A stretch of 46,393 nt of DNA, taken from assembly GCF_021404545.1 (NCBI RefSeq), contig NZ_JAAWWD010000068.1, forward strand, positions 1 through 46,393, in the 5' to 3' direction. The first letter of the stretch is position 1. Every line of letters starts with the position of its first letter. The DNA is from Aestuariivita sp. GTDB taxonomy: Bacteria > Pseudomonadota > Alphaproteobacteria > Rhodobacterales > Rhodobacteraceae. Positions 26,365 to 35,180 of this stretch are shown here, one piece after another. The position numbers were made by a program, and so were the translations under genes. Under the pieces are notes generated by a model that did no database searches, was not told the origin of the DNA, and saw only the letters and a list, made by a program, of their open reading frames with translations.

Positions 26365-26512
26365 TCCGTCGGCCGCCCATGGTGGATTTTGGCCGCAGGA
26401 CGTTCAGATCACGGCAAGACAGTTCTCTCGCCCGATCCCGAAGTGACGATCCGGCTGTCGCAATACGGATGCATCTGGATATTGCGCGCTTTGGTCCACA
26501 AGCCGCACCGGT

Positions 26513-26530
26513 AAAAATGTATGCGAAAAG
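26513..26530. promoter_or_regulatory. GntR-type operator, distal site before the regulator
   Basis: On the minus strand this reads CTTTTCGCATACATTTTT. The core TTTCGCATACA is identical over 11 bases to the site at 35039-35054. It may be an imperfect operator of the GntR protein encoded at 26599. Confidence 0.5.
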
Positions 26531-26565
26531 CGGGCTTATATTCAAATTCTTCTGGAATTGGCGTG

Positions 26566-26581
26566 ATTTTGCATGCAAAAT
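26566..26581. promoter_or_regulatory. GntR-type operator, perfect palindrome before the regulator
   Basis: ATTTTGCATGCAAAAT is perfectly symmetric, 18 bases before the regulator's ATG (26599). It matches the sites at 35039-35054 and 35181-35196 and looks like the TNGTATACNA-type half-sites of FCD-class GntR proteins. Autoregulation is likely. Confidence 0.7.
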
Positions 26582-26598
26582 GAGAGTATGTGTTATGA

Positions 26599-27294
26599 AT
26601 GCGTGTCGCCATGAACCGGATCCCGCCGCAGAAGATGAACGCGACCGAGCAGGCCTATTCGATCATTCGAAACAATATCCTGACCGGCAAGCTCGCGGAA
26701 GGAGAGAGGCTGACCGAAACGCGCTTGTCGGGGGATCTGGGTCTCTCACGCACGCCCATTCGCGAGGCGATCGGGCGTTTGATTATGGAAGGCTTCATCG
26801 ATCGGCAGCAAGGCTATACCACGCGTGTGGCACATTTCCCGCAGGACGAGGCCGAGCAGGTCTTTGAAATTCGGCGCCTTGCGGAGTGTTACTCGGTCGA
26901 GCGGGCCGCGCGTTTGGCCACGCCGGAGGATATCGCGGAACTGCGCCGTATCCACGCCGCGATGAAGGCCGATACGCCGCCACGCGATGATGCCGCCTAT
27001 CAGCGACTGACCGAGGCAAACGAAGCCTTTCACCGCACGATCGTCAATGCCGCACGCTCTCCGCGTCTTACGGCGCTGATGACCACGGCGCTTGACGTGA
27101 GCATGGTGGTGCGCACCTATTCGATGTTTTCGGACAAGGACCTGATGCGCAGTCTCAACCACCATGAGGAGATCATTCAGGCCATCGAGGCCCGTGCGCC
27201 CAAATGGGCGGCGAGCATCATGTCAGCGCATCTTTTGGCGGGCGCTGCGCGCGTGTCCGAACGCGCGGCCAAACCAGACCCGGCAAAGGAATAA
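26599..27294 (+). CDS. GntR family transcriptional regulator, FCD subfamily
   Basis: 231-residue regulator. The N-terminal winged helix (AYSIIRNNILTGKLAEGERLTETRLSGDLGLSRTPIREAI, about residues 19-60) is a classic GntR domain. The C-terminal helical FCD domain shows the metal/ligand pattern EANEAFHRTIV and LNHHEEIIQAIEAR. FCD proteins usually sense organic acids. ATG 26599 and ATG 26611 are both possible. Four bases separate it from the CoA-ester lyase gene, so they form one operon. Matching palindromes at 26566, 35039 and 35181 suggest that it controls the whole catabolic locus. Confidence 0.93.
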   Translation: MRVAMNRIPPQKMNATEQAYSIIRNNILTGKLAEGERLTETRLSGDLGLSRTPIREAIGRLIMEGFIDRQQGYTTRVAHFPQDEAEQVFEIRRLAECYSVERAARLATPEDIAELRRIHAAMKADTPPRDDAAYQRLTEANEAFHRTIVNAARSPRLTALMTTALDVSMVVRTYSMFSDKDLMRSLNHHEEIIQAIEARAPKWAASIMSAHLLAGAARVSERAAKPDPAKE

Positions 27295-27298
27295 CCTT

Positions 27299-28141
27299 AT
27301 GTCCGGCGTTCTGCGGTCGCTGCTGTTTACCCCCGCCAATCGGCCACAGGCCTTTGAAGCAGCACTTCGCTCGGGGGCTGATTGCGTCTGTCTGGACCTC
27401 GAAGATGCTGTGCCTTTGGATGCGAAGGCCGATGCGCGCCCCGATGCGCTGGCCTTTCTCGGTTCCGTGGATGCCGGACCTATTCGCGCGCTGCGGATAA
27501 ATGCGCTGTCCTCGGCGACGGGGGTGCGCGATCTGGCGTCGCTGACGGATATGCTACCGCGCGCCGGTCTGATCATGTTGCCCAAGATCGCGAGTGCCGC
27601 AGAACTGCGTCTGGTCGCCTCCATTCTCGAAGAGGGGGGCAGTGACACAGGCCTGATAGCATTGGTGGAGACCGCTGCCGGTTTGGCCGCAGTGCACGAA
27701 ATTGCACAGGCCACGCCCCGGTTACACGCGCTGATGTATGGTGGTGTCGATCTGTCGGTCGATCTTGGTGCTGCAAGGGATTCGGACACGCTGCGGATGG
27801 CCCGGTCGCGCATCGTGCAGGCGGCCAAGGCGGCCGAGATTGGCGTGATCGACGTTCCGGAACTGGACTTTCGCAATGCCGACACCGTTGCCCACGCGGC
27901 CCGGACCGCCGCGGAAAACGGCTTTACCGGCAAGGCAGCGATCCACCCGTCAAACCTGGCGGCCATCAACGCGGCCTTCACGCCGTCGGCCGAGGAAATC
28001 ACCCGCGCGCAGGAGATCGTCGCCGCTTTTGAGGCATCGCCCTCGGGCCTAGTCGTGATCGACGGCACATTGATCGAGGCCCCGGTGATCAAGGGCATGC
28101 ATCGGCGTCTGGCCATCGCAAAGGCGGCTGGCGTTCTGTGA
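27299..28141 (+). CDS. HpcH/HpaI-CitE family CoA-ester lyase (malyl/citramalyl-CoA lyase-like)
   Basis: 280-residue TIM-barrel lyase. Typical CitE-like elements: RSLLFTPANRPQAFEAAL, CVCLDLEDAV (Mg/substrate site), LIALVETAAGL (metal-binding Glu), and GKAAIHPSNLAAINAAF near the C-terminus. Such enzymes split 3-hydroxyacyl-CoA thioesters, e.g. malyl-, methylmalyl- or citramalyl-CoA, into an acyl-CoA and glyoxylate or pyruvate. With hydratases and CoA-activating enzymes nearby, it probably performs the final cleavage of this pathway. The frame is open to 27164, but ATG 27299 after the gntR stop fits the family. Confidence 0.88.
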   Translation: MSGVLRSLLFTPANRPQAFEAALRSGADCVCLDLEDAVPLDAKADARPDALAFLGSVDAGPIRALRINALSSATGVRDLASLTDMLPRAGLIMLPKIASAAELRLVASILEEGGSDTGLIALVETAAGLAAVHEIAQATPRLHALMYGGVDLSVDLGAARDSDTLRMARSRIVQAAKAAEIGVIDVPELDFRNADTVAHAARTAAENGFTGKAAIHPSNLAAINAAFTPSAEEITRAQEIVAAFEASPSGLVVIDGTLIEAPVIKGMHRRLAIAKAAGVL

Positions 28142-29292
28142 GGCTGCATCAGAATGACATCGCCGCGCTGAACGCGCAATTCCGGTTTTGCGAGGATTTC
28201 GAGGTCTCGGCACCGCTGGATTTTGCGCAACCCGCCACGTCGGGGCCGCTTTCGGATCTGCGCATCGGGGTGAAATCCAATATCTCCGTCGCCGGTCAGG
28301 CGTGGACGGCCGGCATCGGCCCCCGGGTCGACCGGAGCGCACCTGCCGACGCGCCTGTGATCGCGTCGCTTCGGGCGGCCGGGGCCGGGGTGTTGAGCCG
28401 CTTGATGATGGACGAAGGGGCATTGGGTGCGGCCACGGACAATCCGCATTTCGGCCGTTGCGAAAACCCGGCCTATCCCGGCCACAGCGCGGGGGGCTCT
28501 TCGGGCGGATCCGCCGCAGCGGTCGCGGCACGAGCGGTCGATGCGGCGCTTGGGACGGACACGCTCGGCTCGGTCCGGATCCCGGCGGCCTATTGCGGGG
28601 TCTATGGCCTGAAACTGGGTGCCGAAAGGGTGGATATGGCAGGCATCCTGCCGCTGGCGCCCGGTTTCGACGCGCTGGGGGTGATGGCACAAAGCCCTGC
28701 AAATATCGGTCGCGTGCTGGACGTGCTGGATGTGGACGCGGGGCCCGGTCTGACGGGATGGTGCATGCCGTTGGCTGCCACATTGGATGACTGTACGCCG
28801 GAAATCCGCGCGGCCATGGCCCATACCGCGCGCCGGTTGGAAGGCCTGTTTGGGCCACCCGCCGCCGGGCCGGTCCTGGACCTGCCCGGGCTGCGCGGCG
28901 ATGCGTTTCTGCTGACCGAACACGAAGCAGTCGACAGTCTGGGTGCGCAACCCGGACTGAGCGCCGGACTGCAAAAGCTGATCGCCTATGGGCGCAGCCT
29001 GAGCCCGGAGCGTTTGGCAGACGTGCGCGGGCGCATCGGTGTCGCACGTGAGACGGTGATCGAGGCGCTCGGCACCGACCGGGTGTTGTTGATGCCAACA
29101 GTGGCCGAGCCGACGTTTCAGCACGGCACAAGGCCTCCGGTCGGACAGGCGGATTTCACCGGTATTGCCAATATCGCGGGGCTGCCCGCGCTCGCCATAC
29201 CGATGGGCGGTCTGCCGCCTGTGATCTCGCTCCAGCTTGTCGGCCCGGCAAGGGCGGAACGGGCGCTTCTTGCGCTGGCCGCGCAGCTCTGA
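28138..29292 (+). CDS. Amidase-signature family hydrolase
   Basis: 384-residue amidase. The Ser-cisSer-Lys triad is visible: Lys46 in IGVKSN, Ser121 in AGGSSGGSAAAVA, and Ser145 in DTLGSVRIPA. It is shorter than the usual 450-500 residues, mainly in the C-terminal half, like half-amidases and AtzF-like short forms. GTG 28138 overlaps the stop of the lyase gene. It should release ammonia or an amine from an amide intermediate; no glutamyl-tRNA amidotransferase partner genes are near. Its stop is 12 bases from the convergent acyl-CoA synthetase stop. Confidence 0.88.
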   Translation: MRLHQNDIAALNAQFRFCEDFEVSAPLDFAQPATSGPLSDLRIGVKSNISVAGQAWTAGIGPRVDRSAPADAPVIASLRAAGAGVLSRLMMDEGALGAATDNPHFGRCENPAYPGHSAGGSSGGSAAAVAARAVDAALGTDTLGSVRIPAAYCGVYGLKLGAERVDMAGILPLAPGFDALGVMAQSPANIGRVLDVLDVDAGPGLTGWCMPLAATLDDCTPEIRAAMAHTARRLEGLFGPPAAGPVLDLPGLRGDAFLLTEHEAVDSLGAQPGLSAGLQKLIAYGRSLSPERLADVRGRIGVARETVIEALGTDRVLLMPTVAEPTFQHGTRPPVGQADFTGIANIAGLPALAIPMGGLPPVISLQLVGPARAERALLALAAQL

Positions 29293-29304
29293 ACGGGACC
29301 CGGA

Positions 29305-30852
29305 TCAAGCCACGCTGCTGGCGGGTGGCCTGCGTTGCGCCCCAGGCTGGAACAGGTCCGCATAAGCGTCGCGCAAAAGGTTCTTCTGGACCTTGCCCAT
29401 TGTGTTTCTCGGCAATGCCTCCAGCACAACATAGTGTTTCGGCCGCTTGTAATTGGCCAGCTTCACCGCCACGGCCTCGCGGATTTCCGCCAGATCGAGC
29501 GGACTCCCCTCATCAGCCACCAGCACCGCGACGATACCTTCCCCGAAATCCGGGTGGGGCGCACCGACCACGGCGCTTTCCTGCACGCCGGGCTGATCAT
29601 CCAGGATCAGCTCCACCTCCTTGGGATAGATGTTGTAGCCACCCGAAATGATCAGATCCTTGTCGCGCCCGACGATGGTCACATAACCATCGGCATCCAA
29701 GACCCCCAAATCGCCAGTGATGAAGAACCCGTCGGGGTGAAACGCCTGAGCCGTCTTGTCAGGCATCTGCCAATAGCCCTTGAAAACATTCGGGCCACGC
29801 ACTTCGATCATCCCGATCTCGCCCTGCGGCACCTCAAGTCCGGTCTCGTCGACCACACGCAACGCGACACCGTCCAGCGGCAGCCCCACCGTGCCTGCGC
29901 GGCGCGCGCCGTCATAGGGGTTGGAGCTGTTCATACCCGTCTCGGTCATCCCATAGCGTTCCAGGATTGCGAGCCCGGTCCGCTCCTCAAAACGCATATG
30001 CGTCTCTGCCAAGAGCGGTGCGCTGCCCGAGGTGAAGAGCCGCATGTGCCCGGCTATATCCCGGGTGAAGCGCGCATCCTCCATCAGCCGGGTATAGAAG
30101 GTCGGTACGCCCATCATGGCCGTGGCCTGTGGCAAGGCGCCCAGCACACCGTCAACGCTAAAGCCGTTCAGCCAGATCATTGACCCGCCCGCGCACATCA
30201 ACACGTTGCAGGCCACAAAAAGACCGTGCGCGTGAAAGATCGGCAAGGCGTGAACCAGGACATCCTGATCGGTGAACCTCCAGCAGGTGGTCAGGGTTTC
30301 GGCATTCGACAGCAGGTTGCCTTGTGTCAGCATCGCCCCCTTGGACCGCCCGGTCGTACCCGAGGTATAGAGAAAACAGGCCAGATCGTCGGTGCTGCAT
30401 GTCACGGGTGTCCGCGCGGGCGCCGCGTCTGCTACGGCGCTGGCGAAACTGCCGCGCCCCTGCGCATCGAGCGTAAGCACCTTCGCTCCGTTCTTGGCAG
30501 CGATCGGCGCCAGCGCCTCGTGCGCGTCTGGGTCCACCACGAGGATCTTCGGCGTCGCGTCGCCGACGAAATAGGCGATCTCATCAGGGGTATAGGCTGT
30601 GTTCAGCGGCAGGAAAATCACGCCCGAGTGCAGGCACGCCAGATAAAGCGCCAGCGCCGCGGGTGACTTGGGGCATTGCATTGCCAACCGGTCGCCTTTC
30701 TCCAGTCCCGCCGCGCGCAGGTAGCCCGAGATGCGCGCCACCCGCGCGGCCATGTCGGCATAGCTGACCACCTCGCCCTGCGGCAGATGCAAAAGCGGCG
30801 CGGAACTGTCAGCGCGCTGTCCAAGAACGGTGTCATAGAGCGGATTGGTCAT
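29305..30852 (-). CDS. Malonyl-CoA-synthetase-like acyl-CoA synthetase (AMP-forming)
   Basis: 515-residue ANL-superfamily ligase, closest in appearance to MatB malonyl-CoA synthetases. Motifs: the P-loop YTSGTTGRSKGAMLTQGNL (about 160-178), HALPIFHAHGLF, the adenylation motif ERYGMTETGMN, the hinge GRDKDLIISGGYNIYP, and the C-terminal catalytic Lys in NTMGKVQKNLL. It would activate a (di)carboxylate with ATP and CoA. ATG 30852 (GGGAGAAGA upstream) is preferred over start codons inside the preceding gene. It is the last gene of the minus operon. Confidence 0.88.
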   Translation of the reverse strand: MTNPLYDTVLGQRADSSAPLLHLPQGEVVSYADMAARVARISGYLRAAGLEKGDRLAMQCPKSPAALALYLACLHSGVIFLPLNTAYTPDEIAYFVGDATPKILVVDPDAHEALAPIAAKNGAKVLTLDAQGRGSFASAVADAAPARTPVTCSTDDLACFLYTSGTTGRSKGAMLTQGNLLSNAETLTTCWRFTDQDVLVHALPIFHAHGLFVACNVLMCAGGSMIWLNGFSVDGVLGALPQATAMMGVPTFYTRLMEDARFTRDIAGHMRLFTSGSAPLLAETHMRFEERTGLAILERYGMTETGMNSSNPYDGARRAGTVGLPLDGVALRVVDETGLEVPQGEIGMIEVRGPNVFKGYWQMPDKTAQAFHPDGFFITGDLGVLDADGYVTIVGRDKDLIISGGYNIYPKEVELILDDQPGVQESAVVGAPHPDFGEGIVAVLVADEGSPLDLAEIREAVAVKLANYKRPKHYVVLEALPRNTMGKVQKNLLRDAYADLFQPGAQRRPPASSVA

Positions 30853-30872
30853 CGAAGTCTTCTCCCGGGAAA

Positions 30873-31712
30873 TCATGGATCGGCCTCCAGCGTGACGGTC
30901 ATGGCCAGCGTATCGTCCGGCCCGCGCGCCCAAAGAAAGAGGCCGTCTTCCGTCTCCCGGCCTTCAAGCCAGAAGGGCTCGGGACCAAACAGGGGAGCCA
31001 TTGCGCTGATGTCGAAGGCCCTGGGCTGACGGAGACCCAGCTGCTCCATCGCAAGATCCACAAGCAATGTTGCGGTCAGCGGTCCGTGCACGACAAGGCC
31101 GGGGTAGCCTTCGGTCAGGCGGGTGTAGTCGAGATCGTAATGGATCCGGTGACCATAAAAGATCAGTGCGGAGTAGCGGAACAAAAGCACCGGATCGGGG
31201 GTGATCCGGCGGCGGAATGTGGCATCGTCCGGCGCGGGCGTGCCGGGCGGCGGGGCCATATCGGGGGCAGGGGGCGCGCGATAGACGATGTTCTGGGTCT
31301 CACGCAGGCGGTGCGCGCCGCCCACGCTGAAATCGTGGTCCACGGTCACAAAGCAAAGCCGCCCGGATCGCCCGGTCTTGTCTTTGATCGCCCGGATGGT
31401 CGATGTCTTCTGGACCGTCTCGCCCAGCCGCAGGGGCGCCTGAATGCTCACACGGCCTCCGGCCCACATCCGCCGGGGCAGGCCAAAATCGGGGATGAAC
31501 CGGCCCAGCCGTTCATGCCCGTCCGGCCCCAGAGCCGAGGCGCGGATCTGCGGGTTGAAATAGAGGTAATGCCAGAACGGCGGCAGCGCATCTCCAACCG
31601 CAAGGCTGACATCGCGGTCCAGCGTCAGCTGCATCAGCCGGGCCTGGCGCAGATCCAGCGTGTCGGTCATATGCTCCTGGCGGCCGATGGCGTCGTTCGG
31701 ATCGGTGCCCAT
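30873..31712 (-). CDS. MaoC-like hydratase (mesaconyl-C4-CoA / 3-methylfumaryl-CoA hydratase type)
   Basis: 279-residue double-hotdog protein: an N-terminal FAS1-like dehydratase half and a C-terminal half with the active-site segment FYGHRIHYDLDYTRLTEGYP followed by GLVVHGPLTA. This pattern is that of mesaconyl-C4-CoA and 3-methylfumaryl-CoA hydratases and of some itaconyl-CoA hydratases. It would add water to a branched unsaturated acyl-CoA, giving a substrate for the CitE-like lyase. It lies between an enoyl-CoA hydratase and the acyl-CoA synthetase in one operon. Confidence 0.85.
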   Translation of the reverse strand: MGTDPNDAIGRQEHMTDTLDLRQARLMQLTLDRDVSLAVGDALPPFWHYLYFNPQIRASALGPDGHERLGRFIPDFGLPRRMWAGGRVSIQAPLRLGETVQKTSTIRAIKDKTGRSGRLCFVTVDHDFSVGGAHRLRETQNIVYRAPPAPDMAPPPGTPAPDDATFRRRITPDPVLLFRYSALIFYGHRIHYDLDYTRLTEGYPGLVVHGPLTATLLVDLAMEQLGLRQPRAFDISAMAPLFGPEPFWLEGRETEDGLFLWARGPDDTLAMTVTLEADP

Positions 31713-31714
31713 GC

Positions 31715-32521
31715 TCAGCGACCCTTGAATACTGGCGCGCGTTTTTCGGCAAAGGCGCGTTGGCCCTCGGCATAATCCTGGCTGTCGAAACAGATGCGTA
31801 CCATCGCATCAACCGCGCTGTGGTCCTGCGCGGCCTGCGGCTTGGCCAACTCAACCAGTGCTGCCTTGATCGCCCGGATGGTGAGGGGTGCATTGCTTGC
31901 CAGCGTTTCGGTATAGGCGGCGCAATCGCTGTCGAACCGGTCGGCTGCATAGACGTAATCGCACAGACCCTTTTGCAGCGCCTCTGCCGCGTCCAGTCTG
32001 CGCCCGGTGAACATCAGATCGGCAGTCACCGCATGCCCCAGCCGCCGATGCAGCGACGCCACCCCATCAAACCCATAGCCCAAACCCAGCTTTGCCGGAG
32101 TGATCCCAAATTGGGCATCCGTGCGCGCCAGCCGCAAATCGCAGCGCAGCGCCAGCGCAAGACCGCCGCCGATACAATAGCCACGCACCAGCGCCAGCGT
32201 CGGTACCGGCATCGCCTCCAGCGCATGCTCGGCGCGGTCGACGGCCCGATTGTAGGCATCGGCACGCGCGGCATCGCTGCGGCTTTCGCCGAATTCCGAG
32301 ATATCCGCGCCCGCCACAAAGGCGCTTTCGCCCGCGCCGGTCAGGGTAAGAACCCGCAAGCTGTCATCCTGGGCCAAGCGCGCGCAGATCTCGGCCAGCG
32401 CCTCCCACATCGCCATATTCATGGCGTTGAGCTTGTCGGGCGCATTGAACGTCAGCGCCGCGACCCCGCCCGTGCGCGCCAGGAGCAGGCGCCCGCCCGC
32501 GTGTTCTTCCGTATGCATCAT
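31715..32521 (-). CDS. Enoyl-CoA hydratase/isomerase (crotonase) family protein
   Basis: 268-residue crotonase. The oxyanion-hole segments are VAGADISEFGE and YCIGGGLALALRCDLRLA. At the second catalytic position the sequence reads AQFGITPAKLGLGYGFDG, so a canonical pair of catalytic Glu residues is not obvious, and the enzyme may isomerise or hydrolyse instead of hydrate. ATG 32521 overlaps the stop of the SDR gene; two bases separate its stop from the MaoC-like gene. Confidence 0.88.
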   Translation of the reverse strand: MMHTEEHAGGRLLLARTGGVAALTFNAPDKLNAMNMAMWEALAEICARLAQDDSLRVLTLTGAGESAFVAGADISEFGESRSDAARADAYNRAVDRAEHALEAMPVPTLALVRGYCIGGGLALALRCDLRLARTDAQFGITPAKLGLGYGFDGVASLHRRLGHAVTADLMFTGRRLDAAEALQKGLCDYVYAADRFDSDCAAYTETLASNAPLTIRAIKAALVELAKPQAAQDHSAVDAMVRICFDSQDYAEGQRAFAEKRAPVFKGR

Positions 32522-33291
32522 GCCTCTCTCCATTGTCCGCCACCATCAAGATCAATCACCGTGCCGTTGACATAGGTCACGATGGGCGAGGCCAGCATCA
32601 CCGCCAGGGCGGCGACTTCTTCGGGGTTCGCCGGGCGTCCGAAGGGAAAGCGCGCCGGGTCGACCATCTCAGGCCACCGCGCGGCATCGCCCAACTCTTC
32701 GCGCGCTCTGTTTTTCATGAAATCCGTCATCCGGTCGGTCAGCGTGGGCGCGGGGTTTATGCCAAGCACGCGCAACCCGTAGGCCTGAGCCTCGGCTCCC
32801 AACGCCTGGGTGAAGGCAATCAGTGCCGCGTTGGCCGCCGCGCCCGAGATATAGGGCGCCCGGTTCGCGCGCCCGCCCATCCCGATGATGTTGAGCACCG
32901 TGCCAGAGCCCCGCGCCGCCATCTTCGGCAGCACCTGCTGGCACAGATGAATATAGCCAAACACCTTTAGATCCCAGTCGCCGCGTATATCCTCCATCGT
33001 CATCTCGGCCAAGCGCCCGGGGCGGATCGCGCCGGCATTATTGACCAGAATATCGGGCGTCTCGATCACATCCAAGAGCTGCAACCGACCGGCGTCGCTG
33101 GACAGATCGGCAGGCAGGACACGCACGCGATCTGACCCCAGCGCGGCCCGGGTGGCCTCCAGCTGTGCTGCATCGCGCGCGGTCAGGGTCACCCAAACGC
33201 CCTCGGCCAGGAGCGCGGCGGCAATCGCCCGGCCAATTCCCTTGGAGCCACCGGTGATCAGCGCGGTCTTGCCAGACAGTTCAAGATCCAT
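32518..33291 (-). CDS. SDR-family protein with a degenerate active site
   Basis: 257-residue short-chain dehydrogenase/reductase fold. The nucleotide-binding TGGSKGIG (13-20) and NNAG (84-87) are intact. The catalytic residues are not: where Asn is expected there is Lys109, for Ser there is Gly137 (NIIGMGG), and for the YxxxK pair there are Gly150 and Asn154 (SGAAANAAL). Some other SDR proteins have a similar GSxGNAAL motif, so this is probably an established variant subfamily. It may catalyse a different reaction or be regulatory. ATG 33291 is chosen; the longer frame to 33384 lies in the cupin gene. It overlaps the neighbours on both sides. Confidence 0.85.
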   Translation of the reverse strand: MDLELSGKTALITGGSKGIGRAIAAALLAEGVWVTLTARDAAQLEATRAALGSDRVRVLPADLSSDAGRLQLLDVIETPDILVNNAGAIRPGRLAEMTMEDIRGDWDLKVFGYIHLCQQVLPKMAARGSGTVLNIIGMGGRANRAPYISGAAANAALIAFTQALGAEAQAYGLRVLGINPAPTLTDRMTDFMKNRAREELGDAARWPEMVDPARFPFGRPANPEEVAALAVMLASPIVTYVNGTVIDLDGGGQWREA

Positions 33292-33670
33292 GCCCGTCCC
33301 CCAGATAGTACTGAATTTCAAAGAACACGCAGCCGTCTTTCGATGTGAACGGCCCATGCTCGGTGCCCGGCGGACGGCAGGCATAGGCGGGCGCGGTATA
33401 TTCGGTGCCGCCCATACCCTGCGCGTCGCAGCCGTTCACCAGTTTGCCGGAGATCAGATACACTTCCTCCCAATAGTCGTGCAGAAAGATATGCGGGGCG
33501 ATGGTGCCCGGCACAAAGCGAATGAGGCGGGTGCGCACACCGATCTTTGCCTCCTCATCCAGAGCACCGGACAACATCTTTTGCTCCACACCGGCAGCGC
33601 CGCCGGGGACAGGCTCCCAGCCGGTCTCGGGGTCGAGGTCGTGGAACGCAATGGCGGGCTTCAGGGACAT
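33281..33670 (-). CDS. Small cupin-domain protein
   Basis: 129-residue single-domain cupin. The core PHIFLHDYWEEVYLISGKLV includes a possible metal-binding His/Glu set, and CRPPGTEHGPFTSKDGCVFFE the second motif. The metal site seems to be H-x-n-H-x-n-E followed by a late His. Members of this group are often anti-catabolic-intermediate isomerases or dioxygenases, but the reaction here is unknown. It overlaps the PrpD-like gene upstream and the SDR gene downstream by about ten bases each. Confidence 0.82.
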   Translation of the reverse strand: MSLKPAIAFHDLDPETGWEPVPGGAAGVEQKMLSGALDEEAKIGVRTRLIRFVPGTIAPHIFLHDYWEEVYLISGKLVNGCDAQGMGGTEYTAPAYACRPPGTEHGPFTSKDGCVFFEIQYYLGDGHGS

Positions 33671-35040
33671 CTGGTCTCCTCCGGTGTTGGGGTAAACGCC
33701 ATGGCAAAGGCGGATTTCAGGGCCGACAGGTCAGCGGCATCAGGCAGATCCATGACGGCGCCGAGGATGCGATCCGTTTGATCTGGGCGCAACCTGCCAG
33801 AGGCCGCATTGGCGCAGAACTTTGCGATCAAGTCACTGTTATCCATTGGGTTTTCCGGGTCGCCCCAGGCCGCGGGGCAGATGGCCTCGTCAACGGTGCC
33901 ATCCGCCCAGGTGACGCTGACGCGTGCGCCATAGCCTTGCGGAAACGCGGCGTCGAGCGCAGGGTCGACATGCAGCCGGACCTTTGCGCGAAGCGCTTCT
34001 ATGTCGGGTCGGCTCAGCGCTTCGATGTCGAAATCCGCGATTTCGGGTCGACCTTTCGAGAGCGCGACAGCGACGCAATGTTGCAGGCTGAACCGGGCCT
34101 GATCGGGCGTGGTTGGGCACGGTGCGTCACAAAAATCCAGCGCCGCGCGGTAGGTATGGATGTCGATATGTCCGGGAGGCGCCGACGCTGCCCGTGACGC
34201 AAGGTCCAGCGCCGCAGAGATGGCCGGATGGGTGTGCCGACAGGCGGGAAAGGGTTTGAAGCTCATCTCCAGCAGGGCCCAATCGCCGGGGCGCGTCAAC
34301 GCGGCGACATCGGCACCGGGGTAGTAGCTTTGGAAAAATCCCATCGGCCCGGTCAGAATTGCCCGCGCGCCCGGAAAGCCCGCCATGGCCAGCTCGGCTG
34401 CCAACACGCCCGCGCGCGCGGCATGGGCGGTGGCGAGCTGCTTTGAAAACGTCTGCTCAAGGCGGCATTGCCAGATGCCGGATGCCATCATCCCGGCCTG
34501 ACCCAATGCGTCGGCCACGGCGGTCTCGTCGTCTGACATCACATCCATGGCTGCAAGGGCAGCACCGAACACGCCGCAGGTGCCCGAGTTATAGAAGGTC
34601 GTATAGCCGCCCGATGCGGCGACCCGCCCGATGCGGATCGCGGCTTCGTATCCTCGGGTGAGCGCGCGCAGCACCTCCGCCCCGGAGCGATCGGCGCGCA
34701 GTGCGACGGCCAACGTCGACGCACACACCGCATCGCCCGGATGCAGGATCGATGCGCGGTGCAGGTCATCCATTTCCAGCACATTGCCGAGCGCCCCAAG
34801 CAGCAATGCCGCCTGCTGGGCGTCGCAGGATGCGGATGTGAGCCCGGCATGCATCACCTCTGTCTCTGGGACCCGGCTGGCCCGCGCAAAAGCGCGCGCC
34901 ACATCCGAGCCCTGCGCGGCAATGCAGCAGCCCAGCCAATCAAGCAGGGTGAAGCGTGCGCGCTTGAGCACATCCATCCCGACGGGGCGTCGGCAAAGCC
35001 CGATGAGTTTAGCTTCAGGTTGGGCGGTGGCTTCTGTCAT
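33661..35040 (-). CDS. MmgE/PrpD family protein (2-methylcitrate dehydratase / cis-aconitate decarboxylase-like)
   Basis: 459-residue MmgE/PrpD fold protein. Recognisable segments: FTLLDWLGCCIAAQGSDVAR, the ALLLGALGNVLEMDDLHRAS region, and the late FKPFPACRHTHPAISAALDL, which holds the family's conserved Lys/Cys-His stretch. Relatives dehydrate 2-methylcitrate or decarboxylate cis-aconitate to itaconate; others act as isomerases. It is the first gene of the minus operon. ATG 35040 is chosen; it has no good ribosome-binding site. A TTG at 35094 would place the operator (35039-35054) inside the gene. Function with the itaconate-like enzymes nearby is suggestive only. Confidence 0.85.
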   Translation of the reverse strand: MTEATAQPEAKLIGLCRRPVGMDVLKRARFTLLDWLGCCIAAQGSDVARAFARASRVPETEVMHAGLTSASCDAQQAALLLGALGNVLEMDDLHRASILHPGDAVCASTLAVALRADRSGAEVLRALTRGYEAAIRIGRVAASGGYTTFYNSGTCGVFGAALAAMDVMSDDETAVADALGQAGMMASGIWQCRLEQTFSKQLATAHAARAGVLAAELAMAGFPGARAILTGPMGFFQSYYPGADVAALTRPGDWALLEMSFKPFPACRHTHPAISAALDLASRAASAPPGHIDIHTYRAALDFCDAPCPTTPDQARFSLQHCVAVALSKGRPEIADFDIEALSRPDIEALRAKVRLHVDPALDAAFPQGYGARVSVTWADGTVDEAICPAAWGDPENPMDNSDLIAKFCANAASGRLRPDQTDRILGAVMDLPDAADLSALKSAFAMAFTPTPEETRCP

Positions 35041-35054
35041 TTCGCATACAAAAT
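35039..35054. promoter_or_regulatory. GntR-type operator at the start of the prpD-like operon
   Basis: ATTTCGCATACAAAAT, a near palindrome related to ATTTTGCATGCAAAAT at 26566-26581. It abuts the ATG of the minus-strand operon, so a bound repressor would block translation start or promoter clearance. Confidence 0.65.
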
Positions 35055-35180
35055 TTGGATTATTTGGCGTACGGTCGGCTAATTTTGTGGGCAAATCAAC
35101 CCGTTTGACGACACAGTTCAGCCGTCCAACTCAGGATAAATCCTATAACTATCTGAAAAAATACACAATCTTGATAAAAC

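Noticed and set aside
27223-29124. 633-codon minus-strand frame opposite the lyase and amidase genes
   Set aside because: The sense strand encodes two well-conserved enzymes; the antisense product is His/Arg/Pro-rich with no domain.
29293-29304. Bidirectional terminator between the amidase and acyl-CoA synthetase genes
   Set aside because: The 12-base gap and its flanks show no inverted repeat strong enough to call.
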